Below the pieces are notes generated by a model. That model was not told the DNA's origin. It ran no database searches and saw nothing but the letters and a program-made list of their open reading frames with translations. Shown piece after piece: positions 15,703-25,136 of a stretch of 54,021 nt of DNA. The position numbers and the translations under genes are program-made. This DNA comes from an uncultured Bacteriovoracaceae bacterium (GTDB taxonomy: Bacteria > Bdellovibrionota > Bacteriovoracia > Bacteriovoracales > Bacteriovoracaceae). The stretch covers positions 1-54,021 of the forward strand of contig CALHLC010000021.1 of NCBI GenBank assembly GCA_938034385.1. The letters are read 5' to 3'. The first letter of the stretch is position 1; each line of letters opens with the position of its first letter.

Positions 15703-18357
15703 ATGCAAGAGTTATTAGGTTATTTACTTTCGTTTGAAGGCTATGAAGAAAAATTTAAGTTACAAGATGTAGCTTCAATTGGTCGGATGGACCAAAATAT
15801 AAATCTCGATGTAGATGGAATAGATTTTCGTCACTGCACTTTTTATTTTCAAGACAATGTTTTATCAGTCAAAGATCATGATAGTTCAACTGGAACATTT
15901 GTAAATAATAAGAAAATTTCAAGTGAAGAGATGGTGATTCTGTTTCCAGATGATGTATTGAGAGTTGGAAATTTAAAAGTAGGGTTTGAGCCAATAGAGA
16001 AGCCTGAAGCGTCTATATTGCCTTCTGTTCCTATTCTTGAAGAAGCGATTGAGAAAAAAGTTAGCAAGGAAGAGACTCTTGCTGATTTTAGTAATGAGAC
16101 TATGCCACAAATTATGTCTTTTGAAGACCTGAAAAAGGATTCTCAAAAACAAGATGATTTAATTGAAAACCCGGATTTGGATGAGGCTTTCAAGTCTTTT
16201 CCTGAACCTTTTGATTCAAGTGAGAATCTAGAGCCTTTAGCCTTAGAAAACACTGACTTGCCGGCAGAAGTTCTTCCGGAAATTGAAACAAACAATGATG
16301 CTCTAGCTGATTTACCTCCTTTAACTCCACCCGATCCTGTCTCTCTAAAAGAAATTGATAAAATGAGAGCTGAAGCTAGTGTTGAGCCAAATCTTGTACC
16401 ACCCCTTCCAAAGGAAGCTACTAGTACAAGTATAGATGTTACAGATTTAAGTAATACCGAAATACGTGATGGCTTTGAATTTTCTGAATTAAATACAACT
16501 GAGTTTGAACATACTTCTGCTAATAAATCTTTTGTGACTAACACAGTCCAATTCACTTCAGATAAAGCAAAGGAAAAACTTGCGGTTTTTAAAGGGTTGT
16601 TTTCTAAATTTGGTAAGAAGAAAGAACCAATCATAGAAGTAGATCCTACGCAAGTAAGTGTTTCTGTTGATTTAGATAGTACGGGGTTAATTGATAATTC
16701 TAAATTCAGAAAGATTAATAGAGCAAGGTTTAAAGAAGAGGTCTTAAAAAGCGGAATTATATTTCCAGTTAGATTGTTATCCTTAATTATAGATATTAAT
16801 CTCAGTATTATTTTAGGTTATATTTTAACTCAATCAGGAATTACTCTAGATTTTATAGCAACCCCAATTAAAGGACTTTTTAGTTTCTTATTTGGAGAAA
16901 AATTTGGAGGTTTTGGATATTATGTAGGAATCTTTTGTCTTTTAAAAATCATCTCTAATATTATTTTTAGAAGATCTTTAGGTCAATTGGTCTCTTTAGT
17001 TTTTGCAGAGAAAAATAAGAAGGGACACCTAAGGGCCCTAGGCCGAAGCTTTCTAGGATTTATTCTTGGACCTTTGATGATTTTTGATCTGCCAGGATTT
17101 CTATCTAAATCTACGGCTAAAGAAGTATTACTTTTATCACGATTTTATAGTACTTCTCATATGTTTTCTTTTCTAAGTGCACTTGCATTTTCTATTATAA
17201 CTGGTTTCTTTGCTTATTACTTACCAGTAATGAATGGAAGTGAAGCAAAACTTACAAATTTTCAATTTAAAACAGTGAAGTTTACCGAATCAGCAGATGT
17301 AAATGATATTACCGTCTCTAATTACTTTAATATGATTCAACCATCTCATAAGAAAACATTTTTAAAGTATCCTTATTTTAAAACAAAAAAGAGTAAGAAG
17401 AATAGAAAGTATTATCCTCAAATTAGAGTCTATTATCCAAAGAAGAAATTATATGTTGATTTTGAAAAGGTCGAACCTTTTAACTTTAAGAATCTATTAA
17501 ATTCAGCAAAATCTACTAATCCTCTTTTTGCTTCTCAATATCCAGAAGTAAATGCTCATTTGAGCAACGAAAAGTTTGATAAGATAAAGTTTGTTGAAGA
17601 GCTAAAAAAGCTATTAAAAGCTTCATTAGAGCTTGATACTTCTAAGACTCTTAATCACATTTTAACTTATGGCCCTTTTGTAAAAGGATATGTTGATTTA
17701 AGAGGGAATTTATCAAATGCTATAGGACGAGATATAGAAGAAATTAGTTTTTTTAATATTGGTGGGCGAGACTTTTTAAAAGTTAAGGCCCAAGATGGGA
17801 AGTTTGCAGCGGATAAAACTAGAGAAGAGTATTTATTGAGCTTAGATAATGAAAAGGGGCTTATCTACAAGTTCTTTTTTGAAAACCTTGGCTCAAGAGC
17901 TGGTGGTGACATTTCAAAGTTTTATAATGCCTTTCTCGATAATCTTATATGGCAGGAAGGAACCTTTACTGAGCTGAAAGATAAAGCAGAAGCCTATGAT
18001 ATTATTGATTACTTCTTAAAACCAACTGATCGAGCTCATAGTGCTGAAGATCATGATAAAATCTTTAGTTTTTATTTTAAAATGGCTAAGCGATTAGTTA
18101 GAGCTAAGAACGAAAGATTAAAAAAAGATTTTATAGATAAGCATGAAAGTTTTCTTAAGATGATCACCGGTTTAAATAATATGGAAAAAAATAAGTCTAA
18201 TTCACTTGAGAGTAAATTTAAGCCACTTTTATCAAAGAACCTTGAACTCTTAGATGCTTTTAAAAATAAGAAATTAGAGTTTTTTCAAATACCTCTTAAA
18301 AAGCGTGTAGTAAAAAAACCTGTAGAAGAAGAACCAGCACAAGAACCTCAAGAGTAG
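15703..18357 (+). CDS. FHA-RDD fusion membrane protein
   Basis: An 884-residue, multidomain protein. Residues 20-95 are a forkhead-associated domain (SIGR, then the SSTGTFVNN loop) that binds phosphothreonine peptides. Residues 100-340 are an acidic, proline-rich linker. Residues about 342-510 contain the RDD-type membrane region (ISGIIFPVR-like entry with the Arg/Asp pattern LLSLIIDIN, and SLGQLV). The last 370 residues are soluble, Lys-rich and unrecognised. FHA next to RDD implies a membrane protein recruited or switched by a Ser/Thr kinase; the kinase encoded at 23062 is a candidate. It begins at the base after the upstream stop and is followed eight bases later by uppP, which suggests an envelope-linked operon. 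Confidence 0.85.
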   Translation: MQELLGYLLSFEGYEEKFKLQDVASIGRMDQNINLDVDGIDFRHCTFYFQDNVLSVKDHDSSTGTFVNNKKISSEEMVILFPDDVLRVGNLKVGFEPIEKPEASILPSVPILEEAIEKKVSKEETLADFSNETMPQIMSFEDLKKDSQKQDDLIENPDLDEAFKSFPEPFDSSENLEPLALENTDLPAEVLPEIETNNDALADLPPLTPPDPVSLKEIDKMRAEASVEPNLVPPLPKEATSTSIDVTDLSNTEIRDGFEFSELNTTEFEHTSANKSFVTNTVQFTSDKAKEKLAVFKGLFSKFGKKKEPIIEVDPTQVSVSVDLDSTGLIDNSKFRKINRARFKEEVLKSGIIFPVRLLSLIIDINLSIILGYILTQSGITLDFIATPIKGLFSFLFGEKFGGFGYYVGIFCLLKIISNIIFRRSLGQLVSLVFAEKNKKGHLRALGRSFLGFILGPLMIFDLPGFLSKSTAKEVLLLSRFYSTSHMFSFLSALAFSIITGFFAYYLPVMNGSEAKLTNFQFKTVKFTESADVNDITVSNYFNMIQPSHKKTFLKYPYFKTKKSKKNRKYYPQIRVYYPKKKLYVDFEKVEPFNFKNLLNSAKSTNPLFASQYPEVNAHLSNEKFDKIKFVEELKKLLKASLELDTSKTLNHILTYGPFVKGYVDLRGNLSNAIGRDIEEISFFNIGGRDFLKVKAQDGKFAADKTREEYLLSLDNEKGLIYKFFFENLGSRAGGDISKFYNAFLDNLIWQEGTFTELKDKAEAYDIIDYFLKPTDRAHSAEDHDKIFSFYFKMAKRLVRAKNERLKKDFIDKHESFLKMITGLNNMEKNKSNSLESKFKPLLSKNLELLDAFKNKKLEFFQIPLKKRVVKKPVEEEPAQEPQE

Positions 18358-18365
18358 TTTAAGAA

Positions 18366-19178
18366 TTGAGCTTTTTCGAAATAACAATCTATTCTCTCGT
18401 CCAAGCAATTTGTGAGTTTTTACCAATTAGTAGTTCTGCTCATTTAGCTATTATTCCTAAAGTGTTAAAAATTAATGATCCAGGAATTGTCTTTGATCTT
18501 TTTTTACATTTTGGTTCTGTTTTAGCGGTTATTATGTATTTTAGAAAAAAAATCTATAAAATGTTTTATGATTTTAAAATTTTAAAAGATAAAACAAGCT
18601 TTCAAAGCTTATTTCAACTAGATCTTGTTAAAGTCATCATTGTTTCAATTGTATCAATATTTTTCATTCTTATTTTCAAGGGATCAGTAGAAAAACTAAG
18701 AGGCCAATTAATGCCTATTGCTTCTAGCTTGATACTCTTTGCAATTATTCTTTCTCTTTGTGACGTCATAGGACAAAGGAGAAGAAATTATTTTAATGGA
18801 CTTAATTTGAAAAACTTCTTATTTATTGGCTTTGCTCAAGCTCTAGCTGTATTTCCTGGAGTGAGTCGATCCGGAATTACTATTTCAGTTTTTAGGGCGT
18901 TAGGTATTTCAAGAGAGCAGGCAGGAGAGTTTTCTTTTCTTATATCTATTCCAATAATTTTAGCAGGTACGGCCTATAAAATCTTAAAGATTGCTCAAGG
19001 GGAAGTTATACATTTTCAATGGTCCTCAATGTTGCTTGGAGTAGTTTTAACATTTATATTTAGTTATCTTGTTATTCATTTCTTTTTAAAGCTTTTGAAG
19101 AAATTTAGTTTGCATCCATTTAGCGTCTATAGAATTATTTTAGGTGTGATTTTATTGATTCTTGCGGGGCGATATTAA
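18366..19178 (+). CDS. uppP: Undecaprenyl-diphosphate phosphatase UppP (BacA)
   Basis: A 270-residue polytopic membrane enzyme of the BacA family. It recycles the lipid carrier for peptidoglycan and surface polymers by dephosphorylating undecaprenyl diphosphate. Diagnostic motifs are CEFLPISSSAHL (the conserved Glu and Ser-rich region) near the N-terminus and PGVSRSGIT with its catalytic Arg/Ser in the second half. Length and at least seven hydrophobic segments match the family. The best start is a TTG eight bases after the FHA-RDD stop; the ribosome site is weak, so coupling to the upstream gene is likely. It is oriented with the preceding two genes and convergent with yaiI. Confidence 0.95.
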   Translation: MSFFEITIYSLVQAICEFLPISSSAHLAIIPKVLKINDPGIVFDLFLHFGSVLAVIMYFRKKIYKMFYDFKILKDKTSFQSLFQLDLVKVIIVSIVSIFFILIFKGSVEKLRGQLMPIASSLILFAIILSLCDVIGQRRRNYFNGLNLKNFLFIGFAQALAVFPGVSRSGITISVFRALGISREQAGEFSFLISIPIILAGTAYKILKIAQGEVIHFQWSSMLLGVVLTFIFSYLVIHFFLKLLKKFSLHPFSVYRIILGVILLILAGRY

Positions 19179-19188
19179 TTAACTATTT

Positions 19189-19644
19189 TTAGAGCTTTTG
19201 AGCCATTTTTGTAAGAATTTTATTAAGAGAGTTAGCAAATCGCTCTTTATCCTTTGGACCTAAAGGAGCAGGACCTCCAGTATCGACACCACTATCTCTT
19301 AACTCTTGCATGAAGTTTCTCATAGAGAGCCTTTCACTGATATTTTCTTCTGTATATATCTCTCCTCTAGGGTTAATGGCAATAGCACCTTTTTTAACAA
19401 TTAAGTCTGCAAGAGGGATGTCTGCGGTTATGATGAGGTCTTCTTTTTTTGAATGCTCGACTATATAAAAATCTGCAACATCAGCTCCTTGATCTACTTG
19501 AATAAAGCTTATATTGGCTGCCTTGGGAATAGTAAGATAACTATTAGCAACTAAGCAAACAGGGATTTGTGATTTCAAGGAAGCTTTATAGATTAATTCC
19601 TTCACCATTTTAGGGCATGCATCTGCATCGATCCAGATTTTCAT
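19189..19644 (-). CDS. yaiI: YaiI/YqxD family protein (DUF188)
   Basis: A 151-residue PIN-like protein of the DUF188 family: MKIWIDADACPKMVK at the N-terminus, ITADIPLAD in the middle and the Pro-Gly-rich end with DTGGPAPL. The conserved acidic residues of the PIN fold suggest a metal-dependent nuclease, but the cellular role is not established in the family. Length is standard. It ends 10 bp from the uppP stop, and it lies downstream of MarC on the same strand. Confidence 0.93.
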   Translation of the reverse strand: MKIWIDADACPKMVKELIYKASLKSQIPVCLVANSYLTIPKAANISFIQVDQGADVADFYIVEHSKKEDLIITADIPLADLIVKKGAIAINPRGEIYTEENISERLSMRNFMQELRDSGVDTGGPAPLGPKDKERFANSLNKILTKMAQKL

Positions 19645-19692
19645 AATATTGATATTAGTATATTAAGGAAGATAAAACGAATAATAAGTTAT

Positions 19693-20319
19693 TTATAAAT
19701 CAAATAATCCTTTGATTCCACGTGAAATATATTCAACTGAAATGGCCATAAGAATCAAACCAATAATTCTAGTTAAAACATTTAGGGAGACTCTGCCTAC
19801 AAGATCTCTGATTTTACGGCTAAAAGTAAAAATGACTTTAATGATAATAGAAAGAATGATGAGACAGATCAGAGCACTTATCCAATCTTTAGGAGTTTTA
19901 AAATTATAGGAGTGAATAATAGCAGTTGTGATCGCACCAGGACCAGCAAGCATAGGAATGGCCAGAGGAACAATCCCAATTTCTCTGATCTTAGACTGTC
20001 TATCAATTTCATCCTGAGTGATTTTAGTTGGAGCATTTTCTGCTCTGATCATACTAAAAGCAGTTAATGCAATAATTATTCCTCCTGCTACCTGAAAGGA
20101 TGGGAGCTGAATTCCGAAAAATTGTAGGATATTATCACCTAAAATACTTGCTACTAAGAGAGTGATTAAAACAGAAAAGGCACAGTTATTAGCGATTTTT
20201 GAAAGTTCTTTGCTCGAATAGGGCATAGTGAAACTAATGAACACAGGAAGGGCAGCGATAGGATTTAATATCGATAACATTGATATAAAATATTTTAAAA
20301 CCTCAGTAGGCGTTTCCAA
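19693..20319 (-). CDS. marC: MarC family integral membrane protein
   Basis: A 208-residue membrane protein with six hydrophobic segments. LNPIAALPVFISF near the N-terminus and LAIPMLAGPGAITTAI in the middle are the family hallmarks. The function of MarC proteins is unsettled; they were once linked to multiple antibiotic resistance. The only available start that keeps the first segment is a TTG at 20319, inside the last codons of cinA (17-bp overlap), so it is probably translated by coupling. Confidence 0.92.
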   Translation of the reverse strand: METPTEVLKYFISMLSILNPIAALPVFISFTMPYSSKELSKIANNCAFSVLITLLVASILGDNILQFFGIQLPSFQVAGGIIIALTAFSMIRAENAPTKITQDEIDRQSKIREIGIVPLAIPMLAGPGAITTAIIHSYNFKTPKDWISALICLIILSIIIKVIFTFSRKIRDLVGRVSLNVLTRIIGLILMAISVEYISRGIKGLFDL

Positions 20320-21538
20320 TCTCTAATCCTTTGTATTCCAAGAGAACACTTCTTAACAGATGTAGGCTGGCTTTAGCAAATAATTTTTTAGCACTTTTCC
20401 TATCCTTGTAAAATTGAAATGATTTTGAAATGACTCCTTCTTCAGAGGCAATACTGATCCAAATATGAGGAGCTTTTCCATTGATAAATTCAAGATGACC
20501 AGTGGTAGCTATAGAGTAGTTAGAGTGAAATTTTTCACGTGCTTTTAGGGCCATGAGTTCTGAGACTTCTTGGCTGACTACTCCAAATTTCTCAATCAAC
20601 TCCGGATCAATCCCAAGCTGGTTTACTTTAACCTCATTTTGGTAAGCGACTATTGATCCGATGAGATATTTAGAACTACCTGGTTGATTAGTAAGAAGAC
20701 TTGATATGAGTCCACCTGTACAAGATTCAGCAAGACTAAGGCTTTGACCAAGTTGTGTTAGATATTGATGAACTTTTTCTTGGATGTTAGCTCCGGTACT
20801 CCATATATATTGTGAAACCTTTGATGATTTAATGACAGCTTCAACTTTGGTTTGTAACTGTTTTAGTTCTTTGGCACTATTTGCTGATAATCTCACTCCT
20901 AAGTTGACCCCATCCTCTACTGGTAAGGAGGAAACTTCTCCATATTGGCTTAAGTTTTCCCAAAGTGTGGGATCAAGAGTTCTGAAAATCTTAACTTCAA
21001 TAATACCTCTAGTTCTAAAAACTAATTTTTGAGTAAATGTTTTAGATTTTAATAAGGAAGGAAGGTGAGCTTTAATCATGGCCTGAAACTCACGAGGGAC
21101 ACCAGGTAGAGCAATAATATTATGTTTTTTTGAGATCAATCCGGGAGCGTACCCAACTTCATTATAAAGAGGTTCAAAGTTAGTTGGGAGCATATGATAG
21201 TGGTATTGCTTAAGATCATAGTCTTTATTTTTCTCACTAAATTGCTTTTGACAGATCTCAAGAGCAGCGGGATTTTTCTCAATATCCTCCTTGAAATGAG
21301 TGCTTAATACAGACTTTGTTATATCATCTAATGTAGGACCGAGACCTCCAGAGATAATAAGGAGACCTTCAAAATCTAAAAACTCAGAAATGTGTTCAAA
21401 TGAATCCGAGCAAAAAACAGCTTTTTTAAGCTTTATATTATATTCATCCAGGAACTGTCCTAGAAATTTCATATTTAAATCTCGAGTTGATCCATCTAGT
21501 AATTCAGTTCCTATACATTGGAGGGCGACATCATTCAT
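20303..21538 (-). CDS. cinA: CinA family protein (NMN amidohydrolase / competence-damage inducible)
   Basis: About 411 residues with two domains. An N-terminal molybdopterin-binding-like domain has GTELLDG and SGGLGPTLDDITK, and a C-terminal CinA amidase domain has SLAESCTGGLISSLLTNQPGSS. The C-terminal domain deamidates nicotinamide mononucleotide in pyridine nucleotide recycling; the N-terminal half can act as an ADP-ribose pyrophosphatase in some members. I place the start at the ATG at 21538 (MNDVALQCIGTELLDG), because the family normally begins right before IGTELL. A GTG 16 codons upstream would run into the divergent flavoprotein gene. The divergent start codons are only 23 bp apart, so the promoters must lie in coding sequence. 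Confidence 0.9.
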   Translation of the reverse strand: MNDVALQCIGTELLDGSTRDLNMKFLGQFLDEYNIKLKKAVFCSDSFEHISEFLDFEGLLIISGGLGPTLDDITKSVLSTHFKEDIEKNPAALEICQKQFSEKNKDYDLKQYHYHMLPTNFEPLYNEVGYAPGLISKKHNIIALPGVPREFQAMIKAHLPSLLKSKTFTQKLVFRTRGIIEVKIFRTLDPTLWENLSQYGEVSSLPVEDGVNLGVRLSANSAKELKQLQTKVEAVIKSSKVSQYIWSTGANIQEKVHQYLTQLGQSLSLAESCTGGLISSLLTNQPGSSKYLIGSIVAYQNEVKVNQLGIDPELIEKFGVVSQEVSELMALKAREKFHSNYSIATTGHLEFINGKAPHIWISIASEEGVISKSFQFYKDRKSAKKLFAKASLHLLRSVLLEYKGLEIGNAY

Positions 21539-21561
21539 GAGATCAAGTATATTAAGATTCA

Positions 21562-23070
21562 ATGGAAAAACAAATCGAAGTTTCACTAAATTTTGATCAA
21601 GATATTCATGAACATATGAGTAGAAAGTTCTCTAATAGAGAGTTTCAAATCCTCTCAAAAAGTCTAGATGCCAGAAAAGCTCCTCTTGGGAGAAAACCTC
21701 GATATTTGTACAAAATTTTACTTGATGCAACTAAAGTCTACGACTTTTCAGTAACTCCCAAAAGTCTTAACACTAGACCTATTATTATTGGTTTTGGTCC
21801 AGCAGGGATGTTTGCTGCTCTTAGATTTATGGATTATGGGATTAAGGCACGTGTTTTTGAAAGAGGGGAAGACGTTCAAAAAAGAATGTTAAGTATTGCA
21901 AAATATTGGCGATATGGGACTTTGGACTCAGAAAGTAACGTTTGTTATGGTGAAGGTGGGGCAGGCCTATTTAGTGATGGGAAAATCTATACTCGTATAA
22001 AATCAGATTTTATTCATTACGTGTTAGAGAAGTTTGTTGAAGCTGGAGCAGATGAGAAAATTTTGTATGAATCTAATCCACATCTTGGTTCTCATAAAAT
22101 TAGAAAAATAATAAAGAGGTTAACTTCTAAACTTCAGAGCTTTGGATCTGAGATTAATTTTAATACTTCAGTTCAATCACTTCTCATAGATAATAAAAAA
22201 GTGATAGGTGTGAAATTAAATAATGGAGAAGAAGTTTTAAGTGATCATGTTATTTTAGCTGCAGGTCATAGCGCAAAGAATTTGTATAAGAGACTCCATC
22301 AGCAAGGTGTCAAGATGAGTAAAAAGGACTTTGCTCTTGGTGTTCGGATTGAGCATCCCCGAAAATATATGGATAAAATGCAATTTGGAGAATTTGCAGG
22401 AAAACTTGGAGCAGCTACTTATAGAGTGACTCACCATGATCACTCAATTGATATTGGGACTTATAGTTTTTGTATGTGTCCAGGAGGATATGTTTTATCG
22501 AGTACGACTGATCAAAATACCTTGGTGACAAATGGAATGAGTAATGACTCTCATAATTCTCCTTGGTCTAATGCTGCAATAGTTGTTTCAGTTAAATCTG
22601 AAACTCTTGGAGAAGATGTGTTTTCTGGTTTTACTTATATTGAGGATATAGAAACGAAGGCCTACAAAGTTTCTAGTGAACTAGCGAGTGGAAAGGAAAT
22701 GCCAGCTATTACTCTCAAAGAGTTCTTAGAAGACTCTGTAAGTGATGGACCATTACCAAAATCATCAGTTCCTTCAAAATTAGTAAAAGCGGATTTTAAA
22801 AAGATCTTTCCAGATAATATTATTGCACAATTAAAAATAGCATTTATGGAATTTGATAAAAAAATAAAAGGGTTCAATTTAGATAATGCTATTTTGATTG
22901 CTCCAGAAACTAGAACTTCTTCTCCTATTAAAATAGATAGAGACAAAATCAAACTCTCTAGTGATTCGACCTTGGGCCTTTATCCATGTGGAGAAGGTGC
23001 AGGATATGCGGGAGGAATTACTTCAGCGGCCGTTGATGGGATTAAGGTTGTTGATTCGATTTTATCTTAG
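21562..23070 (+). CDS. FAD-dependent dehydrogenase of the COG2509 type
   Basis: A 502-residue flavoprotein. An N-terminal stretch (1-70) is followed by the dinucleotide-binding GFGPAGMFAAL, then FERG, GEGGAGLFSDGKIYTR and the signature CMCPGGYV; the C-terminal GEGAGYAGGITSAAVDG completes the FAD fold. These match the large, functionally uncharacterised COG2509 family of predicted FAD/NAD(P) oxidoreductases. Residues 1-60 correspond to the family's N-terminal alpha/beta domain. No ribosome site precedes the ATG. Its last nine bases overlap the convergent kinase gene. It is divergent from cinA, with no sign of a functional link. Confidence 0.87.
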   Translation: MEKQIEVSLNFDQDIHEHMSRKFSNREFQILSKSLDARKAPLGRKPRYLYKILLDATKVYDFSVTPKSLNTRPIIIGFGPAGMFAALRFMDYGIKARVFERGEDVQKRMLSIAKYWRYGTLDSESNVCYGEGGAGLFSDGKIYTRIKSDFIHYVLEKFVEAGADEKILYESNPHLGSHKIRKIIKRLTSKLQSFGSEINFNTSVQSLLIDNKKVIGVKLNNGEEVLSDHVILAAGHSAKNLYKRLHQQGVKMSKKDFALGVRIEHPRKYMDKMQFGEFAGKLGAATYRVTHHDHSIDIGTYSFCMCPGGYVLSSTTDQNTLVTNGMSNDSHNSPWSNAAIVVSVKSETLGEDVFSGFTYIEDIETKAYKVSSELASGKEMPAITLKEFLEDSVSDGPLPKSSVPSKLVKADFKKIFPDNIIAQLKIAFMEFDKKIKGFNLDNAILIAPETRTSSPIKIDRDKIKLSSDSTLGLYPCGEGAGYAGGITSAAVDGIKVVDSILS

Positions 23071-24996
23071 ATTGTGAATTTTATCTTTTTTGATGTTTAG
23101 CATGATTCTTTTTTCAATCTTATGTTTTTTATTAATGATAATGGCCTGATGAGAACCAGCTGGCATTATGTAATTACTAAAAGGCATCTTCTTATTAAAA
23201 GTCTCATTTTGATATCTATATTTTAAAATTGTTCCAGGAGGAAATACCTTTCCAGAATTTAAGATACCTTCCTCTCGATATTTCAAGTCTTTAATATGAA
23301 CTTTTGTAGTTCTGTTGGTAGAAGTTAATAAAACACTATGATAAAAAGGAGAGTGATTTTTCTTTGATACTTTGATTCTATGCTTTTCATTAAGATTTAG
23401 TTTAATACCAAGATTAGAAAAAGGAACTTGTTCACCATTAATAACAATAGAGGATGATGGATCATAGTTTTCAAAAAAGATGATTCCTTTAGTATCATTT
23501 GCCTTAATAATATCTACAATATTATTAGTATCATCAGTTTTTTTCTTTGTTGCTATTGTTCTGTCAACTTTTGATGATCCTGTTTTACTTTTAATGAAGG
23601 GTAGTGATAAGTATCCTCCACCTGCTAACATCGTAAGCATCATAGCAACCCTAATAACTCTTGATGACTTCTTCTCTGGTCTTTTATAACTAGGATGAGA
23701 CAGAGCAACAGGCTCAGCTCTTCGAACTCTTGTTCTTGTCCGAGTTCGAGTCTTAGCTCTTTGTAAAGCAGGTACGTCATTTAGTGCAGATTGAATCCTC
23801 TCGTTTTCTTTAGAGATAATTTCATTGAAATTATTTCTCTTTGTTGTTCTAGTTAAATCAACACTTAAGGTACCAGTATGATTTTCATTTAAATCTAGAT
23901 CAATCTCTCTGTTTTCTTTCTTAGTAACTATCAATGCTTCGACAGTTGAAGCGTCTATCCCTTCGTAAATATCTTTTTTGGCATGAGATGAATCAAAATC
24001 ATTAAGGTAAGGCTTAATATCAATCTTTCCATATTCCTTTAATCTTTCTCTATCTTTAAAAATATCTTCTTTAAATAATTCTTTTGCAAAGTAGGCTAAA
24101 TCTGTTGCATTAAATTCAGGGAACGTTGAGTATAAGAACCTAACGAGGGCCCTATTGAGAGCATCCATGTTTTTAAATCTATTTGATCTTTCTTTACTTA
24201 AGGCCTTCAAGACAATTTCATCTAATTCCGGTGGAACATTAGGGTTAATTGTTGAAGGAACAGGGATATCACATGCTTGAATTTTTTTCAAAACTGCAAG
24301 ATCATTTGCTGCACTAAAGAGTTTTTTACTACAAAGCATTTCCCAAAGAGTAATTCCAACTGCAAATTGATCATACCTATGATCAAGTTCTAGACCGTCT
24401 AGGTATTCAGGTGCAAGGTAAGATAGCTTCCCTTTAATAGTTCCGGCTTGAGTTGCCTCTGAATTCGTTTCTGCTTTTGCAATACCAAAGTCAATAACTT
24501 TAACCGCTCCATCATAAGTCATCATGATATTATGAGGGGAAACATCTCTATGAACGATATTAAAAGTTTTTCCGGTTAATTTGTCTGTAAAAGTATGAGC
24601 ATAGTGTAATGCTTGGCTCACTTGAGAGATAATATAAGTTGAAATCTCAACAGGAAAGACAAACTTTCTTTTTTTCAACCTATCAAGATATTGTTTTAAG
24701 TTTTTACCATCAACATATTCCATGGCAGTATATAAAACATTTTCAACTTCACCATAATCATACGTTTGAGCAATATTGGGATGAATTAAACCAAAGGTAA
24801 CCTTTAATTCATCTTTGAACATTTGTACAAAGGCTGGATCGTTTGAGAATTGTTGCTGGATCATTTTAATAGCAACAATTTTATTTGCTTGTTCACCTAA
24901 GAAACGTGCACGACAAATTTTTGCCATACCACCATCTACAAGGTGATCTAAGATCAAATAACGACCGAATCTTTTTAACTTTAAGTCTTGCGACAT
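23062..24996 (-). CDS. Transmembrane Ser/Thr protein kinase with PEGA-like domain
   Basis: A 644-residue Hanks-type kinase. The kinase domain is at 12-290, with Lys44 (VAIKM), the catalytic loop HRDVSPHN (Asp151), DFG Asp169 and the APE motif (LAPE). The Gly-rich loop LVDGGMAKI has fewer Gly than usual. A linker follows containing an unusual RTRTRTRVRR run, then one membrane segment (about 448-468) and a periplasmic C-terminus with a PEGA-like repeat (503-570: a beta unit with a KHRIKVSKKN turn). PEGA domains often bind surface polymers. The protein would phosphorylate Thr residues read by FHA proteins; two FHA proteins and a PP2C phosphatase are encoded in this window. Start ATG with AGAGGT upstream. 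Confidence 0.92.
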   Translation of the reverse strand: MSQDLKLKRFGRYLILDHLVDGGMAKICRARFLGEQANKIVAIKMIQQQFSNDPAFVQMFKDELKVTFGLIHPNIAQTYDYGEVENVLYTAMEYVDGKNLKQYLDRLKKRKFVFPVEISTYIISQVSQALHYAHTFTDKLTGKTFNIVHRDVSPHNIMMTYDGAVKVIDFGIAKAETNSEATQAGTIKGKLSYLAPEYLDGLELDHRYDQFAVGITLWEMLCSKKLFSAANDLAVLKKIQACDIPVPSTINPNVPPELDEIVLKALSKERSNRFKNMDALNRALVRFLYSTFPEFNATDLAYFAKELFKEDIFKDRERLKEYGKIDIKPYLNDFDSSHAKKDIYEGIDASTVEALIVTKKENREIDLDLNENHTGTLSVDLTRTTKRNNFNEIISKENERIQSALNDVPALQRAKTRTRTRTRVRRAEPVALSHPSYKRPEKKSSRVIRVAMMLTMLAGGGYLSLPFIKSKTGSSKVDRTIATKKKTDDTNNIVDIIKANDTKGIIFFENYDPSSSIVINGEQVPFSNLGIKLNLNEKHRIKVSKKNHSPFYHSVLLTSTNRTTKVHIKDLKYREEGILNSGKVFPPGTILKYRYQNETFNKKMPFSNYIMPAGSHQAIIINKKHKIEKRIMLNIKKDKIHNLR

Positions 24997-25024
24997 TTAT
25001 TACCTCTGAATACCATTTCGGACT

Positions 25025-25030
25025 AGTATA
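25025..25030 (-). promoter_or_regulatory. Candidate -10 box for the kinase gene
   Basis: On the minus strand TATACT (25030-25025) lies about 28 bases before the kinase ATG, with AGAGGT as ribosome site between them. The 140-bp gap upstream of the gene holds no other recognisable element and no good -35 box is seen, so confidence is low. Confidence 0.3.
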
Positions 25031-25136
25031 GAAAAACTTGAAACATTTCTGAGGCGATAGGTAAAAATGGTTAACTCTTATTGAAAACTTCCTGGAAAAT
25101 TATAAGGGATATAACTAAATACAAGTGTTTTTCTAT

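Noticed and set aside
16143-16634. 163-codon minus-strand frame inside the FHA-RDD gene
   Set aside because: It is antisense to the acidic linker and its Ser-rich composition mirrors the sense codons.
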